61,745 nt of DNA from Pimelobacter simplex (GTDB lineage Bacteria; Actinomycetota; Actinomycetes; Propionibacteriales; Nocardioidaceae): NCBI RefSeq assembly GCF_024662235.1, contig NZ_CP096278.1, positions 1-61,745 of the forward strand, given 5' to 3'. Under the pieces are notes generated by a model. That model saw only the letters and a program-made list of their open reading frames with translations, was not told the DNA's origin and made no database searches. Positions 17,767 to 26,400 of the stretch are shown here, piece after piece. The position numbers and the translations under genes are program-made. How positions within the stretch are numbered: position 1 is the first letter of the stretch; each line of letters begins with the position of its first letter.

Positions 17767-18417
17767 TCACCGACCGCTGACCAGCCGGGCAGTGACCGTG
17801 ACGTTGTGCGTGTAGTGGTAGAACCCCGAGGCGTAGACCCGCTTGCGGGCGCACGAGACGAGGCTGATCGTGCGCGGCCCGTCGTGGCGCCAGATCCGCT
17901 CGGGCAGGCTCGCGGTGCGCTTGGTGAAGGTCTTCGCGACGACCCGGAAGACCTTCCGCTCGCCGCCGACCGTCCACACGATCCGCGCGCCCTTGCGCAG
18001 GCGCTCGATCGAGGCGAACGCCCCCGGACGCCCAGCGCCGTCGGCGACGTGGGCGACCAGGATGCTCGAGCCGGACTTCGCAGACCACGGGCGCGAGCCG
18101 CGCCAGCGGCCCACGACGCTCACATCGGCCGGCACCGCAACGGCGCCAGCTCGCATGCCGACCGTGCGCACCGAGGCGCGCGTCCGAAGCATCGGAATGT
18201 TCAGCACCGAGGAGACGGAGGACCGCGGAGCAAGCGGATCGGCGGTCGTCTGAACGGTCGACGTGGGTGGGGTGAGGGCCCCGGCGGGGGCCGGAGCGGC
18301 CGCCAGCACCAGGCTGACGACCACCCCGACCACCCCCATAACCCCCGAGAGCGCAACCCCACGACCGAGGGCCAGCCGAACCCGGGACCAGACCCGGTAC
18401 ATGAGGCTGCGGTTCAT
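17767..18417 (-). CDS. Class-F-like sortase
   Basis: A 216-residue protein with an N-terminal membrane segment (about 22-47), then a sortase fold: catalytic-type His in ILVAHVADG (H123) and Cys in ISLVSCA (C189). The end GFYHYTHNVTVTA matches the sortase final strand, where an Arg is usual (as in YRDNVVV); here that position reads Thr/His, so the catalytic Arg may be replaced or lie elsewhere. Sortases join surface proteins to cell wall or pili. It directly follows the repeat-rich surface protein, whose C terminus carries an IPTG sequence, so the pair probably works together. Start ATG 18417. Confidence 0.82.
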   Translation of the reverse strand: MNRSLMYRVWSRVRLALGRGVALSGVMGVVGVVVSLVLAAAPAPAGALTPPTSTVQTTADPLAPRSSVSSVLNIPMLRTRASVRTVGMRAGAVAVPADVSVVGRWRGSRPWSAKSGSSILVAHVADGAGRPGAFASIERLRKGARIVWTVGGERKVFRVVAKTFTKRTASLPERIWRHDGPRTISLVSCARKRVYASGFYHYTHNVTVTARLVSGR

Positions 18418-18428
18418 CAGCTCCTACC

Positions 18429-21020
18429 TCAGAACGGGTGGTAGGCGCCGACGGTCTTGGCCACCACGCTGCGGCCGAACCCGGCCGGGCCCGTCGGGAT
18501 GTCGGGACGACGCGGCTTCTTCACCAGCGACGTCTGCGACTTCTTGCCCGGCTTGTGCTCGTGCGGGTAGTTCGTCGTCGACTCGTTGACCGACTCGCCG
18601 TAGGTGTAGCAGCCGGCCTTCTTGAGCTTCTTCGAGACCCGCGTCTTGTACTTGCCGTTCTTCGACGCGATGAACGAGCCCTTGTCGACGACCTTGGCGC
18701 GCGCCTTGGGCCGGTCCCAGTTGACGGCCTTGCAGGAGCCGTTGACCGGCTTCATCGGGCCGTACAGGGTCCAGTAGACGCGGACCTGGACGCCCGGCAG
18801 CAGGCCGGTGACCCACACCGTGTCGTGCAGGCGGCCGCCGGTGAAGGCGATCTGGCGCGAGACCAAGGTCTTGACCGCCGGGGCGGCCTTGTCAGCGAGC
18901 GTGGTCTGGGTGACGTGGCCGACCGGGTGCTCGACGTTCTCGACGACGTCGTTGCCGATCAGCCGCTCACCGTAGGAGTAGCAGCCGCGCGCCTGGACCG
19001 GCTTGCTCACCGGGGTGGTGATCGGACCGTTGCCGGTCGCGATGACGGAGCCCTCGTCGAAGACCGGTGCGTCGACCCACGCCGAGGCGGGCAGGTCGCA
19101 CTTGCCGTTGACGGCGTCGACCGGACCGTACTTGGTGTACATGATCTCGACCGTCTGCCCGGGCAGGAGGCCCGAGACCATGATGGTGTCGAACGTCGTA
19201 CCGCCCACGAGGATCTTCTGCGCCGAGACCTGCGTGGCGATCGTCGGCTTGTTCTTGTCCGCGAGCGTGGTCTGCGAGACCTGACCGACCGGGTGCGAGT
19301 ACGGCGCGATCTCGTCGTTGGCGAAGATCTCCTCGCCGTAGGAGAAGCAGCCCGCGGCCGGGACGAGCACCTCCGGCGTCTTCAGCTCGTGGCCATCGAC
19401 GATGTCACCGGCAGCAACGGTGAAGGGAGCCGTCGCCAGCACGCCAGCGTTGGCGTAGCTGACACCCTCGCAAGACCCGTTGATCGGGGCGACCGGACCG
19501 AACACGGTCCACTCGCCCTTCAGGTCCTGGGTCAGCGGCTCGTCGTGCTCCGGCACGCTCAGCTTGATGGTGTCGTAGATCTTGTCGCCGGCGCGGCTGC
19601 GCTGCGCGGAGATCTGCGTCGATGCCGTGACGGCGAGCAGCGGGTGCGAGACCAGGGTGGTCTCCTGGACGATGCCGCACGGCGTGGTGACCGCGATAGT
19701 GTCGGCCGTCGCGGCGAGCGTGATCACCCAGGTGTAGTAGCCCTCCTCGGAGACGGAGACCTTCGGGGTCTTGTAGTCGCCCGACCCGTTCACCGGGAAG
19801 GTGACGGTCTTGGCGAGCTGAGCAGGCTGACAGTCGGTCGCCGTCGGCTGCGCCTCGTAGCGGCCGTAGAGACGCGCGGTCGCCGTCGTCGTGACGCCGG
19901 CCGGGAGGTTCTCGATGTGAACGTTGTCAAAGAACTCCTCGCCCGGCTCGACGAGCTTGCTCGAGGTGACGGTGAAGACCACGGGCTCGCCGAACCGGAC
20001 TTCGCCCGAGAGACGCAGCTGTGCGGTGTCGGACTCCTTCTGCGCGATCCAGCCGCGCTGGATGCCATTGTTGGGCGGGTCGAACAGCTTGCCCTCGCCG
20101 GCGGGCCCGACGATCGAGCCGTTGATCGCGAGCGTGCCGGCCTTGCGGGCGGTGATGGTCACCGGAACATTCCGGTCGCCGAGGCTCGTCACCGTGGTGG
20201 GACCGGAGACGCGGTCGTTGTAGGCGAGGGTGATCTTCGCGCCCGGGACACGCTTGCCCGCCGCCGAGACGACCGAGGCCTGCAGGGTCCGGGTCTGGCC
20301 GACCTTGATGTCAGCGGTGCTGCCGGTGAGCTGGAGCGTCCAGGGGCCGTAGTAGGCCGACGCCTTGTTCCACATCACCCGCGCACGCTTGATCACGGCG
20401 TCCGGGACGGCGCCCTGGCCGGGGACCTCGTCACCGACGCGCAGGTTGCCGGGCAGCTGGCCCTTGGTGTCCGACATGACCAGGCGGATCAGGTAGTGGA
20501 TGGCAGCCGCGTCCGTGTCCCCGGCGCCCGTGGCGTACTCGAGGATCACGTAGTTGAGCGCGGCGCGCTCCTGCTTGCGGATCGCCTTGCCGTACTGACT
20601 CTTGAGGTCCTTGGTCGACTTGATCGGCGCCGACGCGGGCAGGCGCGAGTCCTTGCCCTTGTCGATGCAGAAGAAGATCCGACCCTTCGGGTTCGTCAGG
20701 TTGCCCAGCCACGTCACGCGGCCGTCGGCGAACCTCACGCACACACCGTTGCGCAAGTTCGGGTCGTAGGGACGACACGCCGACTTCGGTGCCGCCGCCC
20801 GGGCGACCGGCCCGACCGCCTTCGACGCCGCCTTGACCGTCTTGGCTGCCGTCTTCGCGGCCGCGTTCACCGTCGCCGTCGCTGCCCCAGCGGCGGGTGC
20901 GTTCGCGACCGCGAGGCCGCTCAGCACCAGCGCCAGGGTCAGCGCCGTGGTCAGCACGCCGACGACCGTCTGGACCGCATTGCGCCAGGTGAGGCGCGGC
21001 GGGGGGTGAAGGTGGAACAC
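18429..21020 (-). CDS. Large secreted repeat protein, likely sortase-linked adhesin
   Basis: GTG 21020 (AGAGG ribosome site) is preferred over an upstream TTG; 863 residues. A signal peptide (about 10-48) is followed by an N-terminal domain with CIDKG and an AAAIHYLIRL helix, somewhat like thioester or adhesin head domains. One Ig-like domain comes next, then four tandem units of about 115 residues. Each unit has YGP...NG.C, then GCYSYGE, then HPVG...QTTL, with a conserved Cys pair. The C terminus has PDIPTGPAG, a possible sortase motif, but no hydrophobic anchor after it. Probably a surface adhesin for mating contact (inference from architecture, the sortase neighbour and the T4SS operon). 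Confidence 0.8.
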   Translation of the reverse strand: MFHLHPPPRLTWRNAVQTVVGVLTTALTLALVLSGLAVANAPAAGAATATVNAAAKTAAKTVKAASKAVGPVARAAAPKSACRPYDPNLRNGVCVRFADGRVTWLGNLTNPKGRIFFCIDKGKDSRLPASAPIKSTKDLKSQYGKAIRKQERAALNYVILEYATGAGDTDAAAIHYLIRLVMSDTKGQLPGNLRVGDEVPGQGAVPDAVIKRARVMWNKASAYYGPWTLQLTGSTADIKVGQTRTLQASVVSAAGKRVPGAKITLAYNDRVSGPTTVTSLGDRNVPVTITARKAGTLAINGSIVGPAGEGKLFDPPNNGIQRGWIAQKESDTAQLRLSGEVRFGEPVVFTVTSSKLVEPGEEFFDNVHIENLPAGVTTTATARLYGRYEAQPTATDCQPAQLAKTVTFPVNGSGDYKTPKVSVSEEGYYTWVITLAATADTIAVTTPCGIVQETTLVSHPLLAVTASTQISAQRSRAGDKIYDTIKLSVPEHDEPLTQDLKGEWTVFGPVAPINGSCEGVSYANAGVLATAPFTVAAGDIVDGHELKTPEVLVPAAGCFSYGEEIFANDEIAPYSHPVGQVSQTTLADKNKPTIATQVSAQKILVGGTTFDTIMVSGLLPGQTVEIMYTKYGPVDAVNGKCDLPASAWVDAPVFDEGSVIATGNGPITTPVSKPVQARGCYSYGERLIGNDVVENVEHPVGHVTQTTLADKAAPAVKTLVSRQIAFTGGRLHDTVWVTGLLPGVQVRVYWTLYGPMKPVNGSCKAVNWDRPKARAKVVDKGSFIASKNGKYKTRVSKKLKKAGCYTYGESVNESTTNYPHEHKPGKKSQTSLVKKPRRPDIPTGPAGFGRSVVAKTVGAYHPF

Positions 21021-21216
21021 TATTCGGGTCCTCTCATAGGGGATGGACCCCGCCACCTGAGTTCCTGCCTGCAAGCTTTGATCTCGGGTGGCGGGGGTTC
21101 TTCAGTTTTCCGACATGACGTCGCAGCGAAGCGTTTCGTTGCCCCGACGTCAGGTCGACCTCATCTGCCGCCTGGTGCGACGGACGAGGAGTCTCTTTTG
21201 GGGACGACGTGCGGGG

Positions 21217-22230
21217 CTAGCCCGCGACGTTCGTGCAGTCCTCGTTCGTTGTACGAAGCACGACCGCCCAGATCTCGCTCTCGGTGCTGAATGCGAGTCC
21301 AACACCAGCCCACTTCATCGAGGGCGACATGAGGATGCCGCGGTGGCCCGGCGAATCCATCCAGGAGTCGACTACCCAGGTGGCGATCTGGGTCGCTGAC
21401 CCCGATGCGCCGTAGTGCAAGGCCTCCAGGTGGCCCGGCGAATACCCGCTCAGCGGCGGGTTGCAGCCGAGCCCAGCCAGATCAGCCTTGTATCCCGTGA
21501 CTGGGTCGCTGTCGTGTCCGTACGGACCGTCCTTGGTCGTCTCAGCCCAATCGTCCGCCAGCGGCTCCGCTGCCGAGAGGGTCTGGAAGGCCGCGAGGCT
21601 CTCCCCCGCTCGGCGCGCGTTGATCTCGGCGAGCACCGCGGCGCGGATCGCGGCCTTGTTGACCTGGGCGCCGAGCAGCTTCGACAGCTCGCGCTGCGCG
21701 TTCGCGCGCGCGGCCGCGTCGAGCGCACGGATGGTCAGAGTGCGGCCCTCAACGCGCGCCGACGTCACGGCGTTCTTGCGGGCCGTCTTCTTCGCCCGCG
21801 CCGCCTTGCGGTGCTTGGCGACAGCGCTCTTCGCGACCGAGCGCGCCGCCTCGGGACGCATCGTCAGCGTCACCGTCTCCGGCGCCGAGACGCCGCCGGC
21901 GCAACGGTCGACCACACCGGTGACCTTGTAGGAACCCGTGGTCGAGACGCGGACCGTCGCGGTCGCGCGGACCTTGAACATCCGCCCGACCTTGCGCACC
22001 TTGAACCGCAGCCGCTCGGGGTAGGAGTTCACAGCCCACGACAGGCCCTTGACTGTGGTCACCGACGCTGTCTGCGCGCACGCCGTCGTCTCCGCAGCAG
22101 CACGCGCCGGCGCTACCGCGCTGACGAGCGCGCTCATCACCAGGCCCAGCAGAACAGCGATCGCGACGCTGCCTGCTCCCGAAATCCTCCGCGTGTGATT
22201 CACGCGAACCAACCTAAGTGAACTTGTCAC
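21217..22230 (-). CDS. Secreted CAP-domain (SCP/PR1-like) protein
   Basis: GTG start at 22230 (a second GTG lies 9 codons in); 337 residues. A signal peptide ends near 47, followed by a domain of about 70 residues with two cysteines, a Lys/Arg/Ala-rich helical linker, and a C-terminal CAP domain (about 190-337). The CAP domain shows EINARRAGESLAAF, GYSPGHLEALHYG and WMDSPGHRGILMSP, the usual CAP signature with its His and Glu residues. CAP proteins bind lipids, metals or wall material; the role here is unknown. It is the first gene of the minus-strand transfer region, upstream of the adhesin. Confidence 0.82.
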   Translation of the reverse strand: MTSSLRLVRVNHTRRISGAGSVAIAVLLGLVMSALVSAVAPARAAAETTACAQTASVTTVKGLSWAVNSYPERLRFKVRKVGRMFKVRATATVRVSTTGSYKVTGVVDRCAGGVSAPETVTLTMRPEAARSVAKSAVAKHRKAARAKKTARKNAVTSARVEGRTLTIRALDAAARANAQRELSKLLGAQVNKAAIRAAVLAEINARRAGESLAAFQTLSAAEPLADDWAETTKDGPYGHDSDPVTGYKADLAGLGCNPPLSGYSPGHLEALHYGASGSATQIATWVVDSWMDSPGHRGILMSPSMKWAGVGLAFSTESEIWAVVLRTTNEDCTNVAG

Positions 22231-22616
22231 GACTTGCCACCGTTCCTGTTCGTTTGACCCCCGAATGCCGCCCGTGATCCATCTCGCACAGTGATCTGCG
22301 TAATGAGCACGGGTGTCATTACCCCCTCTTCTTCAGCCCTGGAAGTGCGGCCGGACGACGTCCAGGGGATCCAATCCCTTTCGTCGTCCGGCCCCACCTG
22401 GCGCAGCGCGTGGCGCCGGCGCCCCGTGCTGGTTCCTTGCAGTTCAAGGCCTCCCCCATAGGCGACCCGTTCCTGCGAACTCCAGCCCGTCCCCCGCTTC
22501 GCCGGGCCTCGACACCTCCTGGCGAAACGGGCAAGTCAAGGTACCATCATTCTTGTGTTAAAGACTAGAAAGAGCCTTGGTCCTTACGCGGATTCGCTCA
22601 ACGGCACAATGACGCC
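22231..22616. other. Divergent promoter region with long dyad
   Basis: This 386-base region lies between the first transfer-region gene (minus) and a small regulator gene (plus). It has no gene. It holds a 12-bp perfect inverted repeat (22349-22393). On the plus side TCAAGG (22539) and TAAAGA (22562) are about 17 bases apart and could serve as a weak promoter. It is a natural control point for the whole transfer region. Confidence 0.5.
22349..22393. repeat. Inverted repeat, 12-bp perfect arms
   Basis: GGCCGGACGACG pairs with CGTCGTCCGGCC, with a further inner AGGGGAT/ATCCCT pairing in the 21-base loop. Lying in a divergent intergenic region, it could be an operator, an attenuator, or an insulating terminator. 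Confidence 0.6.
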
Positions 22617-22967
22617 GTGCCCGTCGTTGTCCGCCCCGACCCTCCGCTCCCTGTGAGTGTCGAGGTCGCGCTGCGGGTTCTGGGTTCGCAGGCCCTCGCC
22701 GCGCTCATCCGGCACTATCGGCTCAACCCCGGCTCCCAGGTCGACGCGGTCCGCGCGCTTGGCCTCACTGCCCCGATCGTCTCCGCGAACACGCGCATCC
22801 TCATTGACGCCGGCGTCGTCGTCGGACGACCCGAGAGCCGCGGGCGCCGTGCGGGTATCTACGCCGTCGATGAGGAGCGCCTCAACTTCCTCGTCGACGA
22901 GCTCAAGAAGTTCGTCGCCGGCGAAGAGCCGCGCACGCCGGGTCAGGCCGACGCCCCCTCGTCCTAG
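22617..22967 (+). CDS. Small winged-helix DNA-binding regulator
   Basis: GTG start at 22617; 116 residues. Residues about 15-90 have the helix content and spacing of an ArsR/MarR-like winged helix: a helix with ALAALIRHYR, a recognition-type helix APIVSANTRILIDAGVV, then a basic wing RPESRGRRAGIY. No ligand cysteines are visible. It is divergent from the transfer region and is a natural candidate regulator of it or of the plasmid-wide repeats. Moderately confident as a DNA-binding protein; the target is unknown. Confidence 0.7.
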   Translation: MPVVVRPDPPLPVSVEVALRVLGSQALAALIRHYRLNPGSQVDAVRALGLTAPIVSANTRILIDAGVVVGRPESRGRRAGIYAVDEERLNFLVDELKKFVAGEEPRTPGQADAPSS

Positions 22968-22999
22968 GGTCCCTGCATCGTCGCTGTCTCTCCGCCTCA

Positions 23000-23015
23000 T
23001 CGAACATGTGTTCTA
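23000..23015 (+). promoter_or_regulatory. Candidate LexA (SOS) box
   Basis: TCGAACATGTGTTCTA fits the actinobacterial LexA box TCGAAC-N4-GTTCGA at ten of twelve fixed positions. It ends 11 bases before the GTG start of the next gene, where a repressor would block transcription. Host LexA is assumed; no plasmid LexA gene was seen. Confidence 0.6.
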
Positions 23016-23025
23016 TCGTGGTGGC

Positions 23026-23331
23026 GTGGCTGCCAACCCTCCGAAGCGCGACGCGTGGCGGCCCTACGACGACATCGTGTTCGTGCTCATCCCGAGCATT
23101 GGGCGGCTGAAGCCGCACCGCGGCGTGATCGTCGAGCTGCCGCATCCCTCGGACCGCAAGGGTCGTGCGCTGGTCTTCTACCGCGACGACACCTACGCCG
23201 AGAGCCAGTGGAAGTTCGGGCGCTTCCGCCGCAACGAGCTGATCCTGGTCCCGGTGGACCCGAACTGGAGCGGCGCGCCACCGTCGCTGCGCCGGCCACG
23301 TGGCGCTGCGAGTCCGATCGCCGGAGGCTAG
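23026..23331 (+). CDS. Small protein behind a LexA box, function unknown
   Basis: GTG start at 23026; 101 residues. The sequence is compositionally ordinary (RPYDDIVFVLIP, GVIVELPHPSD, RRNELILVPVDPNW) and looks like a small beta-rich fold, unlike the Arg/Ala-rich out-of-frame products around it. No family was recognised. The start has no strong ribosome site and the message may be nearly leaderless. The box just upstream suggests damage induction, so the gene may act in stress-triggered transfer, replication or toxicity; that is inference. Confidence 0.6.
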   Translation: MAANPPKRDAWRPYDDIVFVLIPSIGRLKPHRGVIVELPHPSDRKGRALVFYRDDTYAESQWKFGRFRRNELILVPVDPNWSGAPPSLRRPRGAASPIAGG

Positions 23332-23400
23332 AACCTAACCCCGCAGCGAGGAGAGGGGGGGAGCGCCGCGCGGCTAAGTGTCTGCTTCTGCTTTCTCGTT

Positions 23401-23445
23401 TAGCGGGCGTAGCGGGCATGTCGGGTCTAGCGGGTGTAGCGGACT
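23401..23445. repeat. Tandem 9-bp iteron-like array
   Basis: Five units in 9-bp phase: TAGCGGGCG, TAGCGGGCA, TGTCGGGTC, TAGCGGGTG, TAGCGGACT. It lies just after the stop of the giant minus-strand gene. It shares TAGCGGG with the repeats after rep and TAGCG with the accessory promoters. A copy of the GAGGAGAGGGGGGGAG motif lies just before it (23346-23361). Confidence 0.75.
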
Positions 23446-23459
23446 GGTGTTGTGGGTGG

Positions 23460-26400
23460 TCAGCGGCCCAGGGGCCGGCCGTGCGGGCGTGGGTTCTCTG
23501 GAGCGCGGCTCACGCGCGCGTCGGCAGGGTCACCGGATGCCGTGCGCTGCGTTGGGTCGGTTGGGGCGGCCTGGCTGATGGTGCTCCCGGTCGGGCGGCG
23601 ACCATGCCCCGATGCCTCGAGCGCTGCACGGGCAGCAGGGCTCAGCTCGGCCCCGCCGGCGCCAGGGGCGGATGGTGCCGCCTGCGCGGGCTCTGGTGGT
23701 GCGGCCTGGGCGGCAAGAGCCGCGTCGACCTCCTCGACGCGTGCTCGGGCAGTCGCCAGGTCCCCGGCGTGCGGGAAGGGGCGACCGATTTTGCTGTCGA
23801 CGTCGGCGACGGTGCGGTGTGCCTCCGCGATCTCCGCCTCGTAGGTGCCGATCCGGCGCTCGATCGCGACGGCCTTGTTCTCGATGGCGCGGATGGTGCC
23901 CACGCTGGCGCTCTGGAGCTCACGCAGGGACGTACGGTGCTCGGAGCCGGGGACGTCGCGGAGCCCGACCATCACCATGTGGTCGCTGCCCAGCAGCGAG
24001 CGGTCGCCGGTGACGGTGACTTCGTGGCCGCCGAGGGTGCCGAGCGCTAGTGGCTCGTCGTGGCGGGAGGTCGCCAAGATGACGGGCTGGTTGCGTGTGG
24101 CCCACGCGGCGATCGAGGCGGCCGCGTCGGGCCGAGTGGTCGCCAGGTGTCCGGCGACCCTCATCGTGAACGCCTCGCCGGTGGTGTCGATGGTCCGCCC
24201 GGCTGCGGTGCGCAGCGCAGCCACCTCGCCTTCGCGGCGCTCGATACGCGCCTCGGCGCTGTGCCGGGTCTGGCGCAGGGCGGCCTGTGCGCGGTGGAAG
24301 GCGACCTCCTGGCGGCGCAGCTTCTGGTACGCGGCATCCGCGCTGGCCTTCTCCAGCACGAGCGGGTTGCCTGAGGCGAGAGCCTTCGCCTCGGCCGCCG
24401 AGAGGGCGGTGTCGCCGATGTCCTCGATCTCGCGGGTGTCGAGCCGGCCGCGCATCACCTGGGCGATGAAGGTCGCCTTGCGCCCCACGGTCTGCCACGA
24501 GTAGGCGTCGAAGGAGCGCTCGACGACGTAGCGGAACATGCCGACTTCGGCGTTCTGGTTGCCCTGGCGGATGCCGCGACCGTCGCGTTGCTCGAGGTCG
24601 GCGGGGCGCCACGGGCAGTCGATGTGGTGCAGGTCGGTCAGCCGCGCCTGGACGTTGGTGCCCACGCCCATCTTGCCGGTCGACCCGATAAGGACCGCGA
24701 CGTGGCCGCTGCGCGCGGAGGCGAACAGCCGCGCCTTGGCGGCGTCGTTCTTCGCGTCGTGGATGAACCTGATGCCGTCGGGTGGCATCCCGCCATCGAT
24801 CAGCTTCGCGCGCAGCTCGTTGTAGGCGTCCCAGCGCGTGGCGTTCGGCGTACCGAGGTCGCAGAACACCATCTGCATCCCGCCGCGGATCTCGCTCGGC
24901 TGTCCGGTGACCTCGTCGAGGTACACGTTGTCGCGGGTCGCCTCCCAGCGGGTGAGGATCTTGTTGGCGACCGCATCGAGCTTGACCGTCCCGGACTGGC
25001 GAGCGTCCTGGTCGACCAGCCGGAGGTCCAGCGCGGCCTTGCGGCCGTCGGTGGAGATGAGGAGCATGTTGTCCTCGGCCGCGCTCACCGCCTTGCTGGC
25101 GACCTTCTCGGCCCGATCGGCGATCTCGGCGATGTAGTCCTCCAGCTCGGGGGTGGGCTGGAGGACGACGGTCTCGATGTCGCGCTTGCCGTCGCTGGCT
25201 CGTGGCGCCAGCTCGGGCACCGGGAGGTTGAGATCCTCGGCCGTCTTGACGTCGGCGAAGACGTGCCACATGCGCAGCATCTCGGGGACGTTCTGGAACT
25301 TCGCGAACCGGGTCTTGAGGCGGAACCCGCCGGCCGGGCCCATCTCCATCTCGGTCACCTGGGAGCCGAACGTGGCTGCCCAGCCGTCGAACGACGTCAC
25401 GCCGGCGGCCTCGAGGAGGTCGGGGCGCAGGTAGCGCTGCATGACGTAGGCCTCGGTCACCGAGTTCGCCAGCGGCGTCGCCGTGGCCATCGTCGCGACC
25501 CGGTCCCCGTGCTTGCCGCGCAGGTACTCCAGCTTCATGTGCAAGTCGGTGGCCTGCTGAGAGCCCTCGATCGCGGCGTCGCGCATGTTCGAGACGGTGG
25601 CCAGGTTCTTGTACATGTGCGCCTCGTCGACTACGAGGTAGTCGATGCCGGCGTCTTGGAAGTTCACGCCCGGGTCGCGCGGCATCGCGAGCGCCTTCTT
25701 GTGCCGCTCCTCGACGGCCAGGATCTTCTTCTCGATGCGCTTGACGCTCATGCTGTCCGCGCCCTTGGCCGCGTCCAGGCCGGTGCGCAGCTCGCTGAGC
25801 TGACGGGCGATGTACTCGGACTCGAAGTCGGCCGAGAGGCCGATCTTCTTGAACGCGCCCTGGGTCAAGATGATCGCGTCCCAGTCGTTCGCGGCCGCCC
25901 GGGCGACGAAGAGCCGGCGCTTGTCGCCGGTCAGGTCCGCCGTCGACGCGGCGAGCACCCGCGCGCGGGGGTAGGCCTGCAGCCACTCGCGCGAGAACTG
26001 CTCGAGCATGTGGTTGGGCACCACGACGGCGGGCTTGGAGACCAGGCCCATCCGCTTCATCTCGGTGGCGCCGCAGATCATCTCCAGGGTCTTGCCCGCG
26101 CCGACCTGGTGGAAGAGCCCCACCGAGGGCTCTGCGATCATCCGCGCGACCGCGGCCCGCTGATGATCGCGGAGCTGGATCGAGGCGGTCAGGCCGGGCA
26201 GCGTCAGGTAGTCACCGGCCGAGGAGTAGTCGCGCAGGCGGATCGAGTTGAACCGTCGGTTGTAGATCTCCGCGAGCTCGCTGGCTCGTTGAGGGTCTTC
26301 CCAGACCCATTCGCCGAACCGCTCTTGCAGGGCGTCGGCCTTCTCCTGCGCCGCGGTGGTCTCGACGGGGTTGATGACCCGCCGCTTGCGCCCATCGGGC

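Noticed and set aside
18429..21020. True thioester domain in the adhesin N terminus
   Set aside because: CIDKG and the later AAAIHYLIRL helix recall it, but the Gln needed for the Cys-Gln bond is not seen, so only likeness is stated.
18438..21290. Long plus-strand open frame (over 900 codons) opposite the adhesin gene
   Set aside because: The product is Arg/Asp/Val-rich with no domain, while the minus frame has a signal peptide and repeats. It is an antisense shadow caused by high G+C.
23026..23331. MazF/PemK-type toxin identity for the LexA-box gene
   Set aside because: The MazF signature residues are absent; only size is similar.
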